From contig NZ_JALJWR010000001.1 of the NCBI RefSeq assembly GCF_024169315.1, positions 1,757,501 to 1,821,500 of the forward strand: a stretch of DNA of 64,000 nucleotides, written 5' to 3'. Shown in pieces: positions 44,551 to 51,952 of the stretch; within the stretch, counting starts at the first letter, position 1; the number at the start of each line of letters is the position of its first letter. This stretch comes from Pseudomonas migulae. Lineage in GTDB: Bacteria > Pseudomonadota > Gammaproteobacteria > Pseudomonadales > Pseudomonadaceae. Below the pieces are notes generated by a model. That model was not told the DNA's origin and ran no database searches. It saw nothing but the letters and a program-made list of their open reading frames with translations. A program made the translations under genes and the position numbers.

Positions 44551-45558
44551 TCATCCCAGCAGCGCTTTCAGATCGTTGTACAACGCCTCGGGAATCTGCA
44601 CCCCCTCCACCAGGCTACGAGCTCGCGCTTCATAGCGCCGTTGCGATGGCAACCGTGCGCCCTGCCCTTGAATACTCTGGAACAAGACCTCGGCACGGGC
44701 CAGGTGCTGCTCGGTGGCTTCGCCGAGAAAACGTCGCGGATCAAGGGCGATGATCAACTCGCCATGGTACGGCGACGACTTGCTGCCGGCGTCGTACGCC
44801 AGTGACTCGGCACTGGTCAGGTCACCGATCAACGGCCCGGCGATCAATTCCACCATGGCGGCCAGCGCCGAACCTTTGTGCCCACCGAACGTCAGCATCG
44901 CGCCCGCATCGAGTACCACGTTGGCATCGGTGCTTGGCTGGCCCTGCGCATCGACGCCCCAGCCCTCAGGAATCGCTTTGCCGGCGCGTCGGTGCAACTC
45001 GATATCGCCACGGGCAATCGCGCTGGTGGCGAAGTCAAACACAAACGGGTCCTTGCCCGAGCGTGGCCAGCCGAATGCAATGGGATTGGTGCCGAACACC
45101 GGCTGGCTACCGCCCGCTGGCGCAACCCAGGCATGACTGGGATTGCAGGCCAGCGCCACGAGGCCGGCCGCCGTCAGTTGTTCGATCTCGACCCACAGCG
45201 CAGAGAAATGCACGCAGCGATTGATTGCCAAGGCCGCGATACCGTTTGCCCGGGTTTTCTGCGCCAACAACGGCAGCCCTGCCTGGAACGCCAATTGTGA
45301 AAAACCACCCGCCGCATCCACGCGCACAATCGAAGGCGCCTGGTCAATGACCTGCGGCTCGGCATCGGCTTTCACTTTGCCGGCCCTGAGCGAGTTGACG
45401 CAGCCCAGAATCCGATACAAACCGTGGGAGGCGCAGCCATCGCGCTCGCCGGCCATCACCGTGGCGGTCACCGCCTGAGCGTGGGCATGATTAAAACCGT
45501 TGTGCAGCAAGATCGATTCGGCCAGCTCGCGAGCTTCGGCCAGGGACAATCGGATCAT
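44551..45558 (-). CDS. lhpD: Malate/L-lactate dehydrogenase-family reductase (probable pyrroline-2-carboxylate reductase)
   Basis: A 335-residue protein of the Ldh_2/DpkA family, which has its own NAD(P)-binding fold. Markers include HGLYRILGCVNSLRAGK, NRCVHFSALWVEIEQ and GTNPIAFGWPRSGKDPFVFDFATS. In hydroxyproline clusters such enzymes reduce pyrroline-2-carboxylate, made by the 3-hydroxyproline dehydratase, to L-proline. ATG 45558 is chosen because AGGAGG lies seven bases upstream, too close to the GTG at 45564. It is transcribed convergently to the dehydrogenase operon. Confidence 0.85.
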   Translation of the reverse strand: MIRLSLAEARELAESILLHNGFNHAHAQAVTATVMAGERDGCASHGLYRILGCVNSLRAGKVKADAEPQVIDQAPSIVRVDAAGGFSQLAFQAGLPLLAQKTRANGIAALAINRCVHFSALWVEIEQLTAAGLVALACNPSHAWVAPAGGSQPVFGTNPIAFGWPRSGKDPFVFDFATSAIARGDIELHRRAGKAIPEGWGVDAQGQPSTDANVVLDAGAMLTFGGHKGSALAAMVELIAGPLIGDLTSAESLAYDAGSKSSPYHGELIIALDPRRFLGEATEQHLARAEVLFQSIQGQGARLPSQRRYEARARSLVEGVQIPEALYNDLKALLG

Positions 45559-45830
45559 AATCACCTCCTTGAACAGACCGCCCAGCCTGGCCCACTCCAG
45601 CCGTCAAGGCTTGATCGCTTTGGGCCGATGCGATGACGAATTCGGCACATAGTGTCGATGGCAATCCGAAGGTGGGTTGTCCCGATCTCATCGCCCGTCA
45701 TTCAGCTTAAAATGACAAAAAACTCAAAAAACCCAGGTTAATCTACCCCTAACCCGTTGTTTTACCGTAGCCTCGGTCCCAATCTGAACGCCATTCATGA
45801 ACTCTGCACACGGCCGTTGACTGTTTTCCC

Positions 45831-46961
45831 ATGCGCAAACTTTTGTACCTGACTTTCTCCATGGCATTGATTGCCGCCCTGACGACCTACGCCATGTGGG
45901 CCGCGGACCGTCCGGCGGGTCATTACCTGTCGGACCTGCGTATCGATCTCGCCATCGATCAGGGCACGCCAGCCGATCGCGGCAACCTGCTGGGCATCCA
46001 GCCGGAACTGTTCCCCACCGACTATCAAAGCGCCGGGCGCCTGCACCGCAAACTCGCGGCCTATCTGCAGAAGGCCCAGGAACAGGGCTTGTTGAATGAA
46101 AAAACCATCGTCGTGCTGCCCGAACATGTCGGCACCTGGTTGATGGTCAGCGGCGAAAAAGACGAGCTGTACCAGGCCACCACCATCAAGGAGGCCATGA
46201 ACTGGCTGGCGGTGAGCAATCCCTTGCAGTTCGTCCGCGCGCTGATCAGCGCCAAGGGCGACAATCGCCTGGACGATGCGCACCTGCGCATGAAAGCCAA
46301 AGGCATGGCCAAGGAGTACCAGGCGCTGTTCGGCGGCCTGGCGAAAGAATTTCACGTGACGCTGGTGGCGGGCTCCATCGTGTTGCCCGAGCCGAGCATC
46401 ATCGATGGCACCCTGAAAATCGGTCGCGGCGCGCTGTACAACAGCAGCGTGGTGTTCGGTCGTGATGGCGTGCCGATTGGCCAGCCACAGCGCCAGATGC
46501 ATCCGATTTTCGCCGAGCGCGATGTGATCGAGGCCAATGGCGAACACACGCTCAGCGTCGTCGATACCCCGGCCGGCCGCCTGGGTGTGCTGATCGGCAG
46601 TGACAGCTGGTACCCGGACAACTACCGCAAACTCGACGCTGAGGGTGCGCAGCTGGTTGCGGTCCCGGCGTTCGTCAGCGGTCGCGGTACCTGGGACAAG
46701 CCATGGCGCGGCTACAAAGGTCTGTCGACGCCCGGCTCCGTCAGTCTCAAGGCCGGCGAGCTCAGCGAAGGTCAGGCCTGGCATCGCCTGACACTGACTG
46801 CTCAACCGCCCAGCAGCCAGGCCATTGCCGGCATGAGTGTGTTCCTGCGCGGGCAGTTCTGGGACCAGGGCAGCGCCGGGCAAAGTTTTCTCAGCAGCAA
46901 CGGGCAGCATTTCGCCGGTGGCAATGTCCGTGGCGCGCGCCTGCTGAACCTCTGGTTGTAA
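45831..46961 (+). CDS. Nitrilase-superfamily protein lacking catalytic Cys and Lys, membrane-anchored
   Basis: A 376-residue protein with an N-terminal membrane anchor or signal (LLYLTFSMALIAALTTYAMW) and a carbon-nitrogen hydrolase domain. Glu98 in VVLPEHVG is kept. The lysine region reads QRQMHPIF, so the catalytic Lys is Gln222. The cysteine region reads GVLIGSDSWYP, so the catalytic Cys is Gly256. It is therefore likely a pseudoenzyme on the periplasmic side. It ends three bases before the AraC gene, so the two are co-transcribed. Confidence 0.82.
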   Translation: MRKLLYLTFSMALIAALTTYAMWAADRPAGHYLSDLRIDLAIDQGTPADRGNLLGIQPELFPTDYQSAGRLHRKLAAYLQKAQEQGLLNEKTIVVLPEHVGTWLMVSGEKDELYQATTIKEAMNWLAVSNPLQFVRALISAKGDNRLDDAHLRMKAKGMAKEYQALFGGLAKEFHVTLVAGSIVLPEPSIIDGTLKIGRGALYNSSVVFGRDGVPIGQPQRQMHPIFAERDVIEANGEHTLSVVDTPAGRLGVLIGSDSWYPDNYRKLDAEGAQLVAVPAFVSGRGTWDKPWRGYKGLSTPGSVSLKAGELSEGQAWHRLTLTAQPPSSQAIAGMSVFLRGQFWDQGSAGQSFLSSNGQHFAGGNVRGARLLNLWL

Positions 46962-46964
46962 ACC

Positions 46965-48005
46965 ATGAAACCGTTGCCGATGCGTCTGGGGGATCTGTCG
47001 GTAGGCCTGGTTCATAGCCTCGCAGCTGCGGTGCGCAGCCACGGCCTGGACCCTCAGCCCCTGCTCGATCAATATGGCCTCGATCCGGCTCGCCTGAGCG
47101 AAGCCTGTGCCCGACTGTCGATCCCGCGCTACATGCGCCTGGGCCACGGCGCCATTCAACTGACCGGCGATCCGGCGCTGGGTTTGCGCATGGGCCAGCT
47201 CAGCCGCCTGAGCCAGGTCGGGCTGGCCGGGGTCACCGCCGCGCAGGCGCCGACGGTACGAGAAGCGGCCCGCTGCCTGATTCGCTTCGAAGCCTTGTAC
47301 GGCTCCAACTATCGCGGCCAATCGAGCTTTCACGAAGACGCTCAAGGCGCCTGGCTGCGGTTCTATTCCATCAGCCCTTACAACGCCTATAACCGCTTCG
47401 TGGTGGATTCGATCATCGCCGGCTGGTTGCAGCAATTGTCCAGCGTCAGCCCGGTTCCCTTGAGTGCCGAGCGCATCGAAATCGAATTCGACGAACCGGG
47501 TTACCGAGAGGCGTATGCGGTACTGGGCGATTGCCCGATCCAGTTCGGCGCCGAACAGAACCAGCTGCGCCTGAGCCTGGCCAGCCTCGCCCAACGCAAC
47601 CCGGTGCACTGCCCCAGTACGTGGCGGCACCTGCTGCAACTGTGTGAACGGGAACTGGAACAGCTGACACGCACCCGCAGCCTGCGTGAACGCATCACTC
47701 AGTTACTGGGGCCGTTGCTCAATGGTGGCCGGGAACCCGACCTGGAAGAAGTGGCGGCACGCCTGAAGCTGCCTACCTGGACCTTGCGCCGCAAACTCGC
47801 CGAGGAAGGCACGCAGTTCCGTGCAATTCTCAACGACACTCGTCGCGACCTGGCCATGACCTACATTCGCGATACCGAACTGGCGTTCGGTGAAATCGCC
47901 TACCTGCTGGGCTTTGCCTCAGCCGAAGCGTTTCAACGCGCTTTCAAACGCTGGAGCGGTCAGACACCCGGCGAGTTTCGCCGCAGTCACCGCCAATCCG
48001 CCTGA
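46965..48005 (+). CDS. AraC-family regulator (arabinose-binding-type N-terminal domain)
   Basis: A 346-residue regulator. The N-terminal part (LAAAVRSHGLDPQPLLDQYGLD through GLAGVTAAQAPTVREAARCL) is the Arabinose_bd domain of OruR/ArgR-like pseudomonad regulators. The C-terminal AraC domain has LEEVAARLKLPTWTLRRKLAEEG and AFGEIAYLLGFASAEAFQRAFKRW. It begins three bases after the nitrilase-like gene and probably controls it or a nearby catabolic operon. Confidence 0.88.
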   Translation: MKPLPMRLGDLSVGLVHSLAAAVRSHGLDPQPLLDQYGLDPARLSEACARLSIPRYMRLGHGAIQLTGDPALGLRMGQLSRLSQVGLAGVTAAQAPTVREAARCLIRFEALYGSNYRGQSSFHEDAQGAWLRFYSISPYNAYNRFVVDSIIAGWLQQLSSVSPVPLSAERIEIEFDEPGYREAYAVLGDCPIQFGAEQNQLRLSLASLAQRNPVHCPSTWRHLLQLCERELEQLTRTRSLRERITQLLGPLLNGGREPDLEEVAARLKLPTWTLRRKLAEEGTQFRAILNDTRRDLAMTYIRDTELAFGEIAYLLGFASAEAFQRAFKRWSGQTPGEFRRSHRQSA

Positions 48006-48008
48006 CGC

Positions 48009-48095
48009 TTACAGCTCGGTAGCGTCTTCAGCCGGTTCCAGCGGGTCCAGTTCAAACGCCTGAAACTCAAGCAGCTCTTCTTGATAATCGTCCAT
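48009..48095 (-). CDS. Small acidic protein of 28 residues
   Basis: A short frame MDDYQEELLEFQAFELDPL followed by EPAEDATEL has a good ribosome-binding sequence (GAGGG, eight bases before the ATG). It ends three bases from the convergent AraC stop. Twelve of 28 residues are Asp or Glu. Coding is supported by the signal and the tight placement, not by a known family. Function unknown. Confidence 0.5.
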   Translation of the reverse strand: MDDYQEELLEFQAFELDPLEPAEDATEL

Positions 48096-48353
48096 TGTAA
48101 ATCCCTCACGGCTCATTGAAAAAACGCTTGAATAAATGACCAGCGCCTTGAGCATAAAGTGCCCGCATGAAAGAAAAATGACGCAGGCACGACGCTTCGT
48201 CGCTACTAATAAAACGTAGCAGGCGGTCAGGAATTTATCACAGGATTTTTTCGATACAGGTCGTAGGAAAACGGCCTGGTTGATGTGGATCAACCTTGAA
48301 CGCTGTTCCGGGATCGATGGGCTGCCAGCCGATCCCGGAACGCCAGTCACCGA
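48096..48353. other. Gap between small acidic protein and DUF2242 lipoprotein genes
   Basis: About 260 bases. It probably holds the promoter for the small protein on the minus strand. The inverted repeat TTCCGGGATCGAT/ATCCCGGAACG around 48304-48341 could terminate the lipoprotein transcript. No other gene seen. Confidence 0.35.
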
Positions 48354-49193
48354 TTACTGGCTGGTGACAGGCATGGCCGGAATCGGCTCGCTCGGTGGCG
48401 GCAGATCCGACTGCGGTGGTGGCGTGACGTTTTCCGTCGATGGCGCCGATTCGGCGTTTTCGGCCGGGGCAACCGGTGCGGGTTCAGGTGGCGGTGCAAC
48501 CGGTTCCGCGGCAGGTGCCGGTGCAGGCTCAGCGGCAGGTGCAGGTGCAGGTGCAGGTGCAGGTGCAGGTGCAGGCTCCGGCGCCAATGCTGCCGGTGCG
48601 GCTTTGGTTTCAGGCACGCCCAGGTCGGTTTTCGGTTTCTCGACGATGTGCGCGGCTTTTTTCGCTTCCGGCGGCAGGAACAATTCCACCAGGGTGAAGA
48701 AGCGCTCGTAGAACTTCGCCGACGAGACGGTTTCGCTGGCGACCTTGACCATCGAATCGTCGGACGAGCCGATCGGCATCGATACCGAACCCAGCACGCC
48801 CACGCCAAGGCTGGCGGAGTTGTTGGTTTTCTTCAGCGCATAGCGATCCTGCAATGCGTTGGCAAACATGGTGGCGTGGTGGCCTTCGCTGCCATCATCG
48901 GCACAGACCACACTGAAACTGATTTCCATGTGGGTATCGCCAGTCTGCTGGAAGCTCTTGTGACCACTGATCAGTTTCGGATCGCTGCTGGTAATGATGT
49001 AGCCCTGACTGAGCAGCGCGCGACGGGCGGCTTCGCAGGTTTGCGCATCGGTCACCGGATAATTGCGCGAAAACGTTCCGGAGTCGTCGAAGCTCTCGTG
49101 CTCATAGATAGGGGCTTTTTTCGACGAGCAACCGGCCGCGACCGCCAGCAGCAACGCCAGCCCGGCAACTCGCACGGGAAATGATTTAAACAT
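48354..49193 (-). CDS. DUF2242 lipoprotein with Ala-Pro repeat tail
   Basis: A 279-residue lipoprotein: signal peptide with lipobox VAAGC (Cys22), a globular DUF2242 domain (about 30-180, including YPVTDAQTCEAARRALLSQGY and TMFANALQDRYALKKT), then a long Ala-Pro and Ala-Pro-Ala-Glu tail (about 200-260). The tail could span the peptidoglycan. It is encoded by a run of GGTGCA hexamers that can change length by slippage (48535-48580). Confidence 0.85.
   Translation of the reverse strand: MFKSFPVRVAGLALLLAVAAGCSSKKAPIYEHESFDDSGTFSRNYPVTDAQTCEAARRALLSQGYIITSSDPKLISGHKSFQQTGDTHMEISFSVVCADDGSEGHHATMFANALQDRYALKKTNNSASLGVGVLGSVSMPIGSSDDSMVKVASETVSSAKFYERFFTLVELFLPPEAKKAAHIVEKPKTDLGVPETKAAPAALAPEPAPAPAPAPAPAPAAEPAPAPAAEPVAPPPEPAPVAPAENAESAPSTENVTPPPQSDLPPPSEPIPAMPVTSQ
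48535..48580. repeat. GGTGCA hexanucleotide tandem repeat
   Basis: At least seven consecutive GGTGCA units lie in the DUF2242 gene and encode Ala-Pro pairs on the minus strand. Gain or loss of a unit would keep the frame and change tail length. Confidence 0.8.
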
Positions 49194-49373
49194 TGAACAT
49201 CCTGAAGAAAACGGTCCGGGGCGTATTGTGCAACAGATCGATGCTTAGCGTCGCACCGATTAGTGTCTTGAAACAGTTACAAGTGTAATGACTGCCATTT
49301 ACAGGAAAAAGTCGTTCGCTAAAAACCCCAGGCGACGGATAGCGCCTGCCAACTTTTCCCGCGCCCACAAAAA

Positions 49374-49395
49374 ACCCCGGCCTTTCGGCCGGGGT
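49374..49395 (-). terminator. Terminator of ppiD
   Basis: ACCCCGGCC and GGCCGGGGT form a nine-base stem around a four-base loop, followed on the minus strand by six T. Confidence 0.85.
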
Positions 49396-49426
49396 CTTCG
49401 TGTTGCGCGGAACACTCAGTCAGACA

Positions 49427-51298
49427 TCAGAAACGCTTGATGTCTGCTTCGGCTTCCAGCTGCTTGCGATAGGCCGCAAAGTCTTGCTGGCCGATGCGCG
49501 AGGCGAGGAAGCGACGGTATTGAGCCTTCTCTTCTTCAGTCGGCGCAGCGGCTTCATTGACGCCGTTCAGGCGCACGATCACCAGGCTACCATCGGCCAG
49601 GGTCACGCTGCTGAAGGTCGGCTTGTCTTTGGCGGCTGGTTTCGGCATGCGGAACAGCGCTTGCAGCACGGTAGGGTCAATCCCTTCCTGAGCGCGTGTC
49701 GCTGCTGCGGTGACTTTCCAGCTCTGGCCATCAATCGCCTTGTCCAGTGGCGTCTTGCCTTCGCGCAGGCTGACGATCAGCTCGTCAGCCTTGGTCTTGG
49801 CGGCAGCACTGGCATGCTCCTTGGCCAACTGAGCACGGATGGCGGCAGACACGCTTTCCAGCGGCAATTGCGCAGGCTTCAGGTGCTCCTTGGCGCGCAG
49901 CACGATCACTGTTTCCGGATCGAGTTCGATGGCGGTGCTGTTGGCACCCTCATCCAGCACTTCAGGACTGAACGCAGCAGTGAGCACGGCACGGTTGGCT
50001 GTAACACCTTCGCCACCTTCACGGCCGAATGGCTTGGAGGTGTGAACGGTCAGTTTCAGGTCCTGCGCCGGCTGGGCCAGATCGGAGGCTTCGAACGACG
50101 AGTCTTCCAGTTGCTTGGTCGCCTCGACGAAACGCTGCTCGACCTGCTGGGTTTTCAGCTCGCGGGTCAGCTTGTCTTTCAGGCTGGCGAGGGTCGGAAC
50201 TTCCGGCGCCTCGACACCCAACAGCTTGATCAGGTGGAAGCCGAAATCAGTGCGCACCGGTGCCGAAACCTGATCCTTGGCCAACGCATACAGCGCTGTT
50301 TCGAAGGCTGGATCGTAGACACCAGGACCTGCGTAACCGAGGTCACCGCCGTTGTTCGCCGAACCCGGGTCCTGGGAGAATTCCTTCGCCAGTGCCTCGA
50401 ACTTCTCGCCTTTGGCCAGACGGGCCTGGACTTCTTCGATTTTGGCCTTGGCTTGCGCCTCGGTCACCTTGTCGTTCACTTCGATCAGAATGTGCGCCGC
50501 CCGGCGTTGCTCGGACAGGTTCGCGATTTCTTTCTGATACGCCGCTTGCAGGTCTTCGTCCTTGACGGCGACCTGATCAAAGAAGGAAGACTTCTTCAAT
50601 TCGAGGTAATCAATGATCACCTGATCCGGCGTCATGAATTCCTTGGCGTGTTCGTCGTAGTAGGCCTTGACCTCATCGTCGGTCAGCTTCACAGCCGCCG
50701 GGTCAGCCTTGACGTTCAGGGTAGCGAAATCGCGGGTCTGTTTTTCCAGACGGGCGAAGGCCAGAACCTGTGCGTCGGTGACGAAACCGCTACCTGCCAG
50801 ACCCGCGCGCAGCTGACCGATCAGCATTTCCTGAGCCAGCATCTGGCGGAATTGCATGCGGCTGTAGCCGAGTTGACGAATGACCTGATCGAAACGCTCG
50901 GAGCTGAACTTGCCGTCCACCTGGAATTCAGGGGTTTGCAGGATCACCTGGTCCAAAGCCGCTTCGGAAAAAGCGAATTTCGAGTTTTCTGCGCCTTGCA
51001 GCAGCAGCTTGCGATCGATCAGGCCTTTGAGGGCCGAGTCGCGCAGCATTTTTTCGTCGAGCAAGGAAGCATCGAAATCCTTGCCCAGCTGTTGCATGAG
51101 CTGACGGCGTTGCATATCGACCGCCTGGCTCAGCTCGTTCTGGCTGATTTCTTCGCCGTTGACCTTGGCCGCATCGTTACGATGGGTAGTGGCCTGAAAA
51201 ATGGCGTCGAAACCGGTCAAAGCCATCAGTGCAACGATGACCCCGATAATGGTCTTGGCAATCCAGCCTTGTGAATTGTCCCTGATATTCTGCAGCAT
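49427..51298 (-). CDS. ppiD: Periplasmic folding chaperone PpiD (parvulin-domain)
   Basis: A 623-residue protein: one N-terminal membrane helix (IGVIVALMALTGFDAIF, about 16-32), a SurA-like chaperone region (about 40-220), a parvulin PPIase domain (RRAAHILIEVNDK to FGFHLIKL, about 267-360) and a C-terminal domain. It helps newly secreted proteins fold at the SecYEG exit. Length and position next to hupB and lon match other pseudomonads. The frame is intact. Confidence 0.95.
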   Translation of the reverse strand: MLQNIRDNSQGWIAKTIIGVIVALMALTGFDAIFQATTHRNDAAKVNGEEISQNELSQAVDMQRRQLMQQLGKDFDASLLDEKMLRDSALKGLIDRKLLLQGAENSKFAFSEAALDQVILQTPEFQVDGKFSSERFDQVIRQLGYSRMQFRQMLAQEMLIGQLRAGLAGSGFVTDAQVLAFARLEKQTRDFATLNVKADPAAVKLTDDEVKAYYDEHAKEFMTPDQVIIDYLELKKSSFFDQVAVKDEDLQAAYQKEIANLSEQRRAAHILIEVNDKVTEAQAKAKIEEVQARLAKGEKFEALAKEFSQDPGSANNGGDLGYAGPGVYDPAFETALYALAKDQVSAPVRTDFGFHLIKLLGVEAPEVPTLASLKDKLTRELKTQQVEQRFVEATKQLEDSSFEASDLAQPAQDLKLTVHTSKPFGREGGEGVTANRAVLTAAFSPEVLDEGANSTAIELDPETVIVLRAKEHLKPAQLPLESVSAAIRAQLAKEHASAAAKTKADELIVSLREGKTPLDKAIDGQSWKVTAAATRAQEGIDPTVLQALFRMPKPAAKDKPTFSSVTLADGSLVIVRLNGVNEAAAPTEEEKAQYRRFLASRIGQQDFAAYRKQLEAEADIKRF

Positions 51299-51365
51299 GC
51301 GTCCCCCAGAAACGGTTGAACTTCAAAATTAGGCAACCGTGGAGCGTGGGTAGAATCCGGATAGA

Positions 51366-51390
51366 AGAAAGGCGCATCCGAGGATGCGCC
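51366..51390 (-). terminator. Terminator after the tRNA-like gene
   Basis: GGCGCATCC and GGATGCGCC pair almost without a loop; on the minus strand TTTCTTCT follows. It lies just downstream of the tRNA-like gene. Confidence 0.65.
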
Positions 51391-51400
51391 TTCTCGTAAC

Positions 51401-51478
51401 TGGCGGAGCGGACCAAGGGTTCGAACTTGCGACCCTCGGCGTCTCGGACCGGCGACTTGCCGACTGGACTACCGCTCC
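51401..51478 (-). tRNA. tRNA-like gene, Asp-type body with degenerate arms (possible pseudo-tRNA)
   Basis: On the minus strand a 7-bp acceptor stem (GGAGCGG/CCGCTCC), discriminator G and encoded CCA are perfect and equal those of tRNA-Asp. TAGTCCAGTCGG and GTTCGAA resemble the D and T loops. The anticodon arm aligns with CCGGCCTGTCACGCCGG of tRNA-Asp, but GTC has become GAG, with one mismatch in the stem. The D and T stems do not pair fully, and the T arm has two extra bases. It may be a decayed tRNA-Asp or a tRNA-like RNA with another role. Confidence 0.55.
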
Positions 51479-51531
51479 GCTGCCAGGTCAGGCATGACCC
51501 CGACCCGGATAGGCAAAAACCTGAATCGAAC

Positions 51532-51804
51532 TTAGTTGACAGCTTCTTTCAGTGCTTTACCGGCTTTGAAACCTGGTTTTTTGGCTGCTGCGATTTCCAG
51601 TGTCTTACCGGTCTGTGGGTTACGACCAATGCGAGCTGGACGATCAGTCACGGAGAAAGTACCGAAACCAACCAGAACAACAGAGTCGCCAGCCTTGAGA
51701 GCGCCAGTGACGGATTCGATTACAGCGTCCAGCGCACGGCCAGCAGCAGCTTTCGGGATATCAGCGGATGCAGCGATAGCATCAATCAGTTCCGACTTGT
51801 TCAC
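51532..51804 (-). CDS. hupB: DNA-binding protein HU-beta
   Basis: A 90-residue HU protein ([11 protein letters not shown] start; [22 protein letters not shown] arm; [15 protein letters not shown] end). It is a nucleoid protein that bends DNA. It lies between lon and the tRNA-like gene in the same direction, the usual pseudomonad order. Confidence 0.97.
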   Translation of the reverse strand: MNKSELIDAIAASADIPKAAAGRALDAVIESVTGALKAGDSVVLVGFGTFSVTDRPARIGRNPQTGKTLEIAAAKKPGFKAGKALKEAVN

Positions 51805-51952
51805 TCTAAGTCCCCTTATATCTATTTGAGTATGATTCTAAGTTTTTTTGGTGAAAGCAAAAACGAGTGCTGAATGGCCTACAGACACTTAAGAGCCGCT
51901 TTATAACAAGGGCTCTAAAAAGCTGTCAACAAGCCCCCCAGGCAAATGCGTA

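Noticed and set aside
48520..48590. Tandem repeats as a CRISPR array
   Set aside because: Units are six bases with no spacers and lie in a coding Ala-Pro tail.
49400..51274. 624-codon plus-strand frame opposite ppiD
   Set aside because: It is antisense to a complete ppiD, has no recognisable domain, and is explained by high-GC codon bias leaving the opposite frame open.
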